From assembly GCF_002000025.1 (NCBI RefSeq), contig NZ_MUZV01000003.1, positions 124,001 to 188,000 of the forward strand: a stretch of 64,000 nt of DNA. The letters run 5' to 3'. The stretch comes from Cognaticolwellia aestuarii. GTDB taxonomy: Bacteria; Pseudomonadota; Gammaproteobacteria; Enterobacterales; Alteromonadaceae. This document shows positions 35,861-43,656 of this stretch, piece after piece (within the stretch, counting starts at the first letter, position 1; each line of letters opens with the position of its first letter). Position numbers and translations under genes: made by a program. The notes beneath the pieces are model-generated. The model searched no databases and was not told the DNA's origin. It saw only the letters and a program-made list of their open reading frames with translations.

Positions 35861-38146
35861 ATGGATCATAAAATAGAATTATTAGCGCCTGGTGGCGATG
35901 TCGATGCAATAAAAGCGGCCATTATCGCTGGAGCCGACGCGGTTTATTGCGGCTTAGATACCTTAAATGCTCGTAATCGCGCTTCTAATATATCTTTTGA
36001 GCAACTTATCGGCATTATTCGCTTAGCACATCAATATGACTGCCAAATATTTTTAACCTTAAATGTTATTATATTAGAGCGTGAATTTAAGTCGATTGCG
36101 AAACTATTAAGCAAATTGGTAAACACCACACTAGATGGTGTTATCGTACAAGACATTGGCATGTTTAATATCATTAAAAAGCATTTTCCAACCTTAGACA
36201 TTCATGCATCAACACAGTTAACCACACATAATATTGGCCAAATTCCATTTTTGAAAAAACTTGGTGCTTCTCGAGTTAACTTATCTCGCGAGTTGAACCT
36301 ACGCGAAATTACCGCGATAAATAAAGTGTGTGTTGAACATAATGTACTAACGGAAGTATTTGTTCATGGTTCACTGTGTGTTGCTTTTTCTGGTTTATGT
36401 TATTCAACCTCAGCCAGTGTCGGTAATTCAGGTAATCGCGGCCGATGCAGTCAAGCCTGTCGTGAAGAATATGAAACTACACCGTCAGGTAATAACTTTC
36501 CTCTAAATATCAAAGACAACTCTGCTTTTTTCGACTTACCTGCGCTAATTGAAGCTGGCGTGCATTCATTTAAAATTGAAGGTCGTATTAAAGGTGCGAA
36601 CTACGTGCATACCGTAGTTGATAGCTTTCGTAAACAAATTGATGGTTTCCTCAATACCGGTGAATTGACTGAAGATGGCGAACGTTTATATAAAGTATTT
36701 AACCGCGATTTTTCAAACGCTTTTTTACGCGGTGATTTAAACCAGTCAATGTTTATTGATAACCCACGTGACAACTCAAAAGTACATGCGGTTAGTAAGT
36801 TTACACCTGATAGCAGCCAAAGTATCTCGGTTGTTCAAATTCAAGATGTTGAACAAAACTTACAAGCGGATAAAAATACGATTGAGGCTGAGGTTGTTAA
36901 GAAAATTAAACACTTAAGCATTGAAAAAATACCGTTAACCTTGAGCTTTGCAGGCGAACTAGCTCAGCCGTTAACGGTCACCGTTACTAGAGATATCAAT
37001 GTCACCAGTTTTTCAGTTGAGCAAGACACCTTCACAGTAAGCTCAACTAGCTTATTACGAGCAAGCGAAAACGCCAGTATTGATAAAGCAACCATAGAAA
37101 AACGTTTTAAAAGCTTTAACAATGCCGAGTTTTTACTTACCGAACTGAACTGCGATAAGCTAAACGCAGGCTTAAGCATTCCGTTTAAAGAATTAAGCGC
37201 ACTTAAACACGAAATTGCTAACACACTCAATAACTCGGTTAAGGTCTTGCCAGAAGTTACCCTACCAGCGTTAGTTAATCACGCTAAAGCCGATATTGCC
37301 CCTAAATTGTCAATGTTAATTTGTGATGAAGCCGATGTTAAATTAGCTGATATCACAGCTGCAGATATTTATTTTAAACTGCCTGATGCTTATAAACGTG
37401 GTTGCACAAAATATGTTGACTTTTTACAGGCAAACCCTCGCTTAATACCCTGGTTTCCAGCGGTGCTTATCGGCAAGGATTACGACGTTGCGGTAAATAT
37501 TTTAGAACAGGTAAAACCTAAGCTCATTGTGACTAACAATACCGGTATTGCTTATCGCGCGAATGAATTAGGTATTAAGTGGATTGCAGGACCATTTTTA
37601 AACACCACAAATTCATACGCATTATTGGCAATGAAAGAAGACTTTGACTGCAGTGGTGCGTTTATTTCTAATGAAATTAACGCTATGCAAATGAAAAATA
37701 TTGCTCGTCCAGAAAACTTTAAATTGTTTTACAGTATTTACCATCCTATTTTGTTGATGACCAGTAGACAGTGTTTCTTCCAGCAAAGTGTAGGTTGTGA
37801 AAAACCACGTATCGATAACGGCTGTATGTTGTCATGCGATAAATCAACCAGCATTACCAACCTTAAAGGCGTGTCGTTCGCTATTGATAAACAAAAGGCG
37901 GGATATCCAAGTATTTATAACCAAGATCAGTTCTTGAATATGGAAATTATTGACGACTTATCACACTTATTTGATGGCTTTATGATTGACTTAACTAACA
38001 TAGGCGCTGGCGATAAAGCCTCGCCCGATAAAGCTCTGTTGATCAGTCATTTTGAAGAGTTACTCAATAATAAGTCGGCAGATAAACAGCCATTAAATAA
38101 TTTGGTTCCTGAGTCTACTAATATTCAATACCACAATGGCTTGTAA
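35861..38146 (+). CDS. U32 family protein, RlhA-like
   Basis: A 761-residue protein. The U32 signature EVFVHGSLCVAFSGLC is near residue 165, followed by GNRGRCSQACREEY, and IEGRIKGANYVHTVV near residue 240. A long C-terminal part has more cysteines (RQCFFQQSVGCEKPRIDNGCMLSCD near residue 645), so an iron-sulphur cluster is possible. The N-terminal half resembles E. coli RlhA (23S rRNA C2501 hydroxylation), and the family also includes tRNA hydroxylation proteins TrhP and UbiU/V. The protein is longer than RlhA (653), so RlhA identity is not certain. It is monocistronic. Confidence 0.85.
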   Translation: MDHKIELLAPGGDVDAIKAAIIAGADAVYCGLDTLNARNRASNISFEQLIGIIRLAHQYDCQIFLTLNVIILEREFKSIAKLLSKLVNTTLDGVIVQDIGMFNIIKKHFPTLDIHASTQLTTHNIGQIPFLKKLGASRVNLSRELNLREITAINKVCVEHNVLTEVFVHGSLCVAFSGLCYSTSASVGNSGNRGRCSQACREEYETTPSGNNFPLNIKDNSAFFDLPALIEAGVHSFKIEGRIKGANYVHTVVDSFRKQIDGFLNTGELTEDGERLYKVFNRDFSNAFLRGDLNQSMFIDNPRDNSKVHAVSKFTPDSSQSISVVQIQDVEQNLQADKNTIEAEVVKKIKHLSIEKIPLTLSFAGELAQPLTVTVTRDINVTSFSVEQDTFTVSSTSLLRASENASIDKATIEKRFKSFNNAEFLLTELNCDKLNAGLSIPFKELSALKHEIANTLNNSVKVLPEVTLPALVNHAKADIAPKLSMLICDEADVKLADITAADIYFKLPDAYKRGCTKYVDFLQANPRLIPWFPAVLIGKDYDVAVNILEQVKPKLIVTNNTGIAYRANELGIKWIAGPFLNTTNSYALLAMKEDFDCSGAFISNEINAMQMKNIARPENFKLFYSIYHPILLMTSRQCFFQQSVGCEKPRIDNGCMLSCDKSTSITNLKGVSFAIDKQKAGYPSIYNQDQFLNMEIIDDLSHLFDGFMIDLTNIGAGDKASPDKALLISHFEELLNNKSADKQPLNNLVPESTNIQYHNGL

Positions 38147-38201
38147 GGCTTGGTTTGTAAGGTCTAGCTTGTAAAGTATGGCTTGTGATATGTGGCTGGC
38201 A
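38135..38201 (+). repeat. Degenerate GGCTTGTAAGG-type short repeats
   Basis: Four or five imperfect copies of a 13-15 bp unit around GGCTTGTAAGG follow and overlap the end of the U32 gene. No function is apparent; it is probably slippage-derived. Confidence 0.55.
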
Positions 38202-38290
38202 AGCATAGCAATAAACAGATTTTAGACATTTAACCGATAAGCACTGTTATAAACCGGCCATTGGTTTTCATTAACATCAAATCAAGTTAA

Positions 38291-38326
38291 TAAAAAAAGC
38301 TTATTCACCTGAATAAGCTTTTTTTA
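38291..38326. terminator. Bidirectional terminator after the U32 gene
   Basis: AAAAAAAGCTTATTC and GAATAAGCTTTTTTT pair perfectly around ACCT. It serves the U32 gene and the convergent gene at 38372-38836. Confidence 0.9.
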
Positions 38327-38371
38327 TTTATGACCACTTGGGCTGTGTTATAGCCAGTACTTTTTATACCA

Positions 38372-38836
38372 CTAACAAACACTAAAGGTTAAACATTCAG
38401 TTTGACACTGACAAATGCTCATCGGCATATCATTTTCAATCACTTGTAAGGTTTTTTTATTTAACTGCAAGGTATAATTGCCCGGTATTAACGCATAGAC
38501 CGAACTTAAATCGAGCATAGTCGCCACATTACCACGAGCCCTGATAAGTTGATAATCAACGGTTGACGGTTTATCACGCTTAGCTATGGGGCCTTGATAA
38601 GGCATTATTTGACCTTGCTGATCTTGAATAATAAACAGGTTGGAATAAAAACCTTCTAACGGTGTATGCCAAGTTAATACTGATAAATCTTTATTACTTT
38701 GGTTTAATAAAATGAAATTAATAAAAATGCCATCGCTGATCTGCTGCTCTGCATCTATTGTCATTTTACAGCTAATGGCGCGTTGCTCTATTTCAAAAAC
38801 ATCTGTTTGAGGCTCTTTTGACAATCTTTCCTCCAT
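38372..38836 (-). CDS. Beta-rich protein resembling an M35 protease pro-domain, with Cys tail
   Basis: A 154-residue protein without a signal peptide. The stretch INFILLNQSNKDLSVLTWHTPLEGFYSNLF, then YQGPIAKRDKPSTVDY and GNYTLQL, resembles the N-terminal beta-sandwich of deuterolysin-type (M35) metalloprotease precursors, but no protease domain follows. The end is odd: SICQCQTECLTFSVC contains four closely spaced cysteines (CxCxxxCxxxxxC). It could be a stand-alone inhibitor- or chaperone-like domain; this is a guess from similarity by eye. Confidence 0.65.
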   Translation of the reverse strand: MEERLSKEPQTDVFEIEQRAISCKMTIDAEQQISDGIFINFILLNQSNKDLSVLTWHTPLEGFYSNLFIIQDQQGQIMPYQGPIAKRDKPSTVDYQLIRARGNVATMLDLSSVYALIPGNYTLQLNKKTLQVIENDMPMSICQCQTECLTFSVC

Positions 38837-39398
38837 AAATCACTCCTTTTTACTATAACTCATACCAATCCGACTCTAAAAAATATGCCAACGCTAAAGA
38901 GTTGCATTTTCAGTTACCTATAATCCATCGCTGTTAACTGTTCACAACAGGCCAATGGGTAAATTCCATTTACCTTTTAAGTAAAGCATCAATTCCAAAA
39001 ACAGCACAATTAATTAAGGTAATTTAATTAACCAACCACAAAATAAGTCATTAAAAAATGAATATGCACTGACTAGAGTTAACTGCGCAGAAAAAAATAT
39101 GTAAAAGCTAGACACAATTTGAATAATGTTGGCAACAGGACAATCTTGTAGTTTCTTGCAAAAAGCAACCTAAAATAAACAGCTCACTTTTTGTTGTTTT
39201 ACTAGTGAATTAACGTCAGTTTTTAATACATTCACGACAATATATTGATAAAAAATCGCTCGCGTCGTTCGACGGTTAAAATTAAAAAATAATTTATATT
39301 CTTTTGTTTTATATATGGATTTTTTAAAAAAATTATTGCTAAATAGCTAACGTTAATTTTGTTAAAACCTATTTATCGACATTTTTTCTGAGCTATTA
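38837..39398. other. Divergent AT-rich intergenic region
   Basis: About 560 bp, very AT-rich, between the M35-prodomain-like gene and the binding-protein-like gene. I see no coding frame, strong palindrome or recognisable operator. It probably contains the two promoters. Confidence 0.45.
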
Positions 39399-40298
39399 AT
39401 GAATAACTTTTGCTTTACCATTTCGGCGCTATGCTTTTTTCTACTCTTTGCTTTGCCGCTGCAAGCACAACCCCCTGTGCTAGCATTGTCAAAGAACGTT
39501 GCAACTAAGGTTATTTATGCGGGGACGGAGCGCAAAAGCTATGCTATCGACCTGCTGCGTCATGTTTTAAGTTATGATCAAAAAACCGACTATAACTTAG
39601 CCGCTTTCGGTAAAAACTTACCGACAATGCGAGGCTTTAATTTACTCGGTAAATCACATGGTATTGATGTGACTGTCGCGGGCGCTACCATGAGACGTGA
39701 GCAACTAGCATTGGCCATTCGTTTTCCAATTATGCAAGGTTTGTACGGTTGGCGTGTGCCACTTGTTCATCAAGACAATAAAGATATTTTACGTAACATC
39801 AGTAATTTAGAGCAATTCAAACAATTAAGAGCGTTGCAATTTCATACCTGGTCAGATAGTGAAACCTTACACTTAAATAACATAAAATTAGTTAAAGGTA
39901 GTGATGTCGAGGGCTTATACCTAATGTTAGATAGCAAACGAGCTGACTATTTCCCCCGTTCCGTACTAGAAGTAGACAATGACTTAAACCGACATCAACA
40001 TTTACAGATAGCAAAAGAACAACACACGTTAATTTGGTACCCCAAAGCGGTGTATTTTTATGTTGGTAAAAATCAACTAGCCTTAGCGGAAAGTATTCGC
40101 CAAGGTCTTGAACTAGCGCTGATTGATGGCAGCTTAGAAAAACTATTTATGCGTTATTATGGCGAGACTATTACCAAGCTAAAAAACGAGCAAAGGCGAG
40201 TATTCAAATTGCTTAACCCACTACTCTCTCCTTTAACGCCACTGGATCGCTCTGAGCTATGGTTAGACTTATCGCCATCGTCGACAATTAATCCTTAA
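39399..40298 (+). CDS. Periplasmic solute-binding-protein-like protein (family 3)
   Basis: A 299-residue secreted protein with a Sec signal peptide (MNNFCFTISALCFFLLFALPLQAQ, cleavage after AQA). The rest resembles the periplasmic amino-acid-binding-like fold: VTVAGATMRREQLALAIRFPIMQGLYGWRVPLV, SDVEGLYLMLDSKRADYFPRSVLEV and LIDGSLEKLFMRYYGE. No ABC transporter genes are adjacent, so it may be an orphan sensor-like binding protein, common in Alteromonadales. Ligand unknown. Confidence 0.78.
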   Translation: MNNFCFTISALCFFLLFALPLQAQPPVLALSKNVATKVIYAGTERKSYAIDLLRHVLSYDQKTDYNLAAFGKNLPTMRGFNLLGKSHGIDVTVAGATMRREQLALAIRFPIMQGLYGWRVPLVHQDNKDILRNISNLEQFKQLRALQFHTWSDSETLHLNNIKLVKGSDVEGLYLMLDSKRADYFPRSVLEVDNDLNRHQHLQIAKEQHTLIWYPKAVYFYVGKNQLALAESIRQGLELALIDGSLEKLFMRYYGETITKLKNEQRRVFKLLNPLLSPLTPLDRSELWLDLSPSSTINP

Positions 40299-40733
40299 GC
40301 CCTACAAACCTTAGAAAAAGGCATAAACTACGGTAATATTTTCTGTTCATTCATCGCAGCGCTGGTCAGGTGTTCTATGTCAAAGTCATCTGATGGCTGA
40401 ATACCTCGAGCCATATAAAAAAAGCGCCATTACATTCATTGCAACTCGCGACAACTTAAACAACGCTTTTGCTATGGACATAAGGCTATCGCATAGCCTT
40501 ATGTCCATAGCCTATAATGAAAAATAAAGCATAAGCCAATCCGTTTTTATTATGACCAATTTATCAATAAATTCTTAATACACTACCTGTACACTCTTAA
40601 TACATTCTCAATTCATTTTTATTTACATATTTCAACTTCAAGCCCTAACATAATTACTTTATACTCGGTGCCACACATCATGTAAACAAGATGTAAACCA
40701 CTAAAAATACTAATAATTACAAAGGGAATTCTT
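40299..40733. other. Intergenic region with a large palindrome
   Basis: About 435 bp between two same-direction genes. The main feature is the perfect 19-bp palindrome at 40471-40511. The rest is AT-rich with no coding frame recognised. Confidence 0.5.
40471..40511. repeat. Perfect 19-bp inverted repeat with 3-base loop
   Basis: GCTATGGACATAAGGCTAT (40471-40489) and its exact reverse complement (40493-40511) flank CGC. No T-run follows, so it is unlikely to be a simple terminator. It may be a dispersed palindromic repeat. Confidence 0.8.
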
Positions 40734-41825
40734 GTGAGAAAGTCAGTTAAGTACCGCCTGCTATTTCTATTTATAGCCGTCTCAACTTATTATCTAGGGT
40801 TTTCGTTAATACCTGAAACTACAGATTCAGCGCTTGGACTCTATCCAGTAATTTTAGCGAGTGTTACTTACTTTATCGTGCTCCCAATACTTTATTGGTT
40901 CATGATCATCAAAGCTGGCAAACAAAAAGCTTGGAAACTATTCATAATTTTCAGCCTATCTAGCGCTATTGCTCGATACAGCTACCCGGCAGATATTGCG
41001 CAATACTTCGACTTTATACTTTGGTTACGCTACCCAATCATGGCTATATTGCTGATCATCGAACTTTATTTAATTGTTATAATTGTAAAGGGCTTATGGC
41101 AAGCTCGTAATTTATCTGGCGATCCGCGTATCGGGGCTATTGAAAAGTACGATGACGATAAAAAACAGGGCTTAGCCTTAACTTTTGCAACCGAGCCAGC
41201 TAGTTGGTATTACGCGATCCCTCGCTTATCTAAACGCCATACTGAGTCATTAGATAAGATTAGATTATGGTCTGGTAGATCATGGTACTACTTACTAGTG
41301 AGTCTTTTATTAATCACAATTGCATTAACAAGTTATCAGATGTTGATTGATTGGAGTGAAACTGCGGCAATAATGGCTGCAACTTTTATTCTGTATAGCT
41401 TTATTTTACTAACAGCAAACTACCGTTTATCACGCCATTATTCGATTTATATTCAAGATAAAAAACTCATCATCAACAACAGCATTTTTAACTTTATGGT
41501 GATACCACTTGATGCAATTGAATCTGTTTCGATGATAACAAATCAGCATAGCCAAATTGCAAAGTCAGTAAGCAATGTTGAAAATAATGATGTTATAACA
41601 CAGAGCAATAAACCTGAAGGTGTGGCGAAAAACAATGAGCAACTAAAAGTTGGTAGAGGTAAACACCACAACATGAGTATCGTATTCAACCGACCAATTA
41701 AGTATTGGGGCATGATGGGCAGCTTTGTTGAGTCATTCGATGATATTTTAATCAATGTTGAGCAACCAAAAAATATCATTAACGCTTTGGAACAAATTAA
41801 TTCACCACATCAACAGGTTGCTTGA
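40734..41825 (+). CDS. Uncharacterised multi-pass membrane protein
   Basis: A 363-residue protein starting at GTG after AAAGGGAA. About six hydrophobic segments occur: four in residues 1-130 and two around 185-230. A cytoplasmic-type domain of about 120 residues ends the protein (YSIYIQDKKLIINNSIFNFMVIPLDAIESVSMI), with a pattern of strands recalling membrane-anchored PH-like domains. No family name is claimed. It is 72 bp upstream of lgt on the same strand. Confidence 0.7.
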   Translation: MRKSVKYRLLFLFIAVSTYYLGFSLIPETTDSALGLYPVILASVTYFIVLPILYWFMIIKAGKQKAWKLFIIFSLSSAIARYSYPADIAQYFDFILWLRYPIMAILLIIELYLIVIIVKGLWQARNLSGDPRIGAIEKYDDDKKQGLALTFATEPASWYYAIPRLSKRHTESLDKIRLWSGRSWYYLLVSLLLITIALTSYQMLIDWSETAAIMAATFILYSFILLTANYRLSRHYSIYIQDKKLIINNSIFNFMVIPLDAIESVSMITNQHSQIAKSVSNVENNDVITQSNKPEGVAKNNEQLKVGRGKHHNMSIVFNRPIKYWGMMGSFVESFDDILINVEQPKNIINALEQINSPHQQVA

Positions 41826-41897
41826 TAGAATGTTGACAGTTTAGTGGCAAGCTAAGGTGCGCCAAATTTCAACATTCGCAACATTAAGGGTTATGCT

Positions 41898-42689
41898 TTG
41901 CAACATTTAGTTTGGGATCTCGATCCCGTATTCTTCTCGGTTGGTCCATTAACTGTTCATTGGTATGGTGTATTATTTGCAGCGGCTATATTGTCAGGTT
42001 TGCAAGTAATGAAATGGATTTTTCAAACTGAAAAACAAGATATTACAGCACTCGATAACTTACTCGTATATATCGTTATTGGCGTTATCGTTGGTGCACG
42101 TTTAGGCCACTGTTTTTTTTATGATCCTGGCTATTACTTTGCTAATCCGATGAAGATACTTGCTATTTGGGAAGGTGGACTGGCTAGTCATGGTGGTGGT
42201 TTAGGCGCAATAATCGCTGCTGGTATTTATAGCAGAAAGCACCAAATGAACTTTATTTGGTTACTCGACAGGTTGGCAATATGCACCGCTTTATTTGGTT
42301 TTTTTGTTCGTAGCGCAAATTTTGTCAACTCAGAGATTTTAGGGACGGCAAGTAATGTTCCTTGGGCGGTGGTTTTTTCACGCATTGATAATGTGGCTCG
42401 CCACCCTTCCCAACTGTATGAAGCTTTCGCCTATTTAACGATATTTTTTATCTTAATTATTTTCTATAAAGGTAAAAAAGCACAAACACCACAAGGTTCT
42501 ATTTTAGGCGTGTTCTTAATTTTAATATTTACCGCACGTTTCCTAATTGAATTGCTGAAAGAAAAACAGGCAGCTTATGCCGCTGACATTACGCTCACAG
42601 CAGGACAAATGTTAAGTATTCCGTTTTTCATCGCCGGTATTGCCTTAGTTATTTGGTCAGTTAAAAATAGTAAAAAAATACAAAAATAA
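41898..42689 (+). CDS. lgt: Prolipoprotein diacylglyceryl transferase, Bacteroidota-like variant
   Basis: A 263-residue inner-membrane enzyme that adds diacylglycerol to the lipobox cysteine of prolipoproteins. Start TTG at 41898; an ATG nearby is out of frame and closes at once. Seen: VHWYGVLFAAA (Tyr equivalent to E. coli Y26), GGLASHGGGLGAI (His equivalent to H103), VRSANFVNSEILG (R, N and G equivalent to R143, N146 and G154) and ARHPSQLYEA. The usual GRxGNFING is changed to VRSANFVNSE, and the end FLIELLKEKQ...LTAGQMLSIPF resembles Bacteroidota Lgt more than proteobacterial Lgt. It is not next to thyA, so it may be an extra copy. Confidence 0.88.
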   Translation: MQHLVWDLDPVFFSVGPLTVHWYGVLFAAAILSGLQVMKWIFQTEKQDITALDNLLVYIVIGVIVGARLGHCFFYDPGYYFANPMKILAIWEGGLASHGGGLGAIIAAGIYSRKHQMNFIWLLDRLAICTALFGFFVRSANFVNSEILGTASNVPWAVVFSRIDNVARHPSQLYEAFAYLTIFFILIIFYKGKKAQTPQGSILGVFLILIFTARFLIELLKEKQAAYAADITLTAGQMLSIPFFIAGIALVIWSVKNSKKIQK

Positions 42690-42775
42690 ATTAACCTTAA
42701 CGGTTAACGCCGCTACTCATGTGTGTAAAGTACAGTGGCGGTAAAATATAATTAATAAAATGTGGTTATAAATTC

Positions 42776-43561
42776 ATGGCTAAAAAGTATTACGTGGTAT
42801 GGAAAGGCGCAAAAACCGGTGTTTTTGAACAGTGGAATGATGTGAAAAGTTATACACAAGGGCGAGCTGATGCTCAATATATGGGATTTGAATCTAAAGC
42901 AGAAGCTGAGCTTGCTTTTCAATCAACTTACACCAAAGCGCTAACGAAACGCTCTATGAGCAAAGGTACTACCACCAAACCCACAAGCTACGTTAAGGGC
43001 AGTAATAGCGCAGTAAAAAGCAGCGCAGCGCCAACAAAAAACGCTGATATTAACATTTATTGTGATGGTGCTTGTTCTCCTAATCCTGGTAAATCAGGGA
43101 CCGGTATGGCGGTTTACCAGCAACAGCAGTTAATTGAGTTATGGTATGGTTTATATGAACCCATGGGTACCAATAATACCGCAGAGCTTAACGGTATGCT
43201 TGAAGCCTTTAAATACGCACAAGTTCATATTAAACAGGGTAAAACCGTACAAGTACTGTCTGACTCTAAATATTCAATCGATTGCATCACCAAGTGGGCA
43301 AAAGGTTGGCAAGCTAAAGGTTGGACCCGCGGCAAAGGCGAAGAAATTAAAAACCTTGAAGTGATCAAGCAATGCTTTTCATTGTACCAAACATTAAAAG
43401 CACAACTCATCATTAGCCATGTAAAAGGCCACGCTAACATAGAAGGTAATGAGCTATCCGATAGAATGGCAGTATTAGCTCGTACTAAGCGTACTGAAGG
43501 TTTTGTTCAGTATCAAGATACTCTCGATATTAAAGCTATTTTAGCTATGCCTTCAGGTTAA
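42776..43561 (+). CDS. rnhA: Ribonuclease HI with N-terminal hybrid-binding domain
   Basis: A 261-residue protein. Residues 4-50 (KYYVVWKGAKTGVFEQWNDVKSYTQG...) are a caulimovirus-viroplasmin/RNase H1 hybrid-binding domain. After a Ser/Thr/Lys linker the catalytic domain starts near residue 90 with the acidic residues in CDGACSPNPG, NTAELNGM, VLSDSKYSI and GHANIEGNELSDRMA, so it should be active on RNA of RNA-DNA hybrids. This two-domain type is less common in gammaproteobacteria than the plain 155-residue RnhA, so a second rnhA may exist elsewhere. Confidence 0.9.
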   Translation: MAKKYYVVWKGAKTGVFEQWNDVKSYTQGRADAQYMGFESKAEAELAFQSTYTKALTKRSMSKGTTTKPTSYVKGSNSAVKSSAAPTKNADINIYCDGACSPNPGKSGTGMAVYQQQQLIELWYGLYEPMGTNNTAELNGMLEAFKYAQVHIKQGKTVQVLSDSKYSIDCITKWAKGWQAKGWTRGKGEEIKNLEVIKQCFSLYQTLKAQLIISHVKGHANIEGNELSDRMAVLARTKRTEGFVQYQDTLDIKAILAMPSG

Positions 43562-43656
43562 TAGAAAATATTTATCAACACCCTGTAGCAATCAGCTGTA
43601 AAAATTATAGTCAATTGCATTAAAACAATAACAACATAAATTAAATGGACTTCTAA

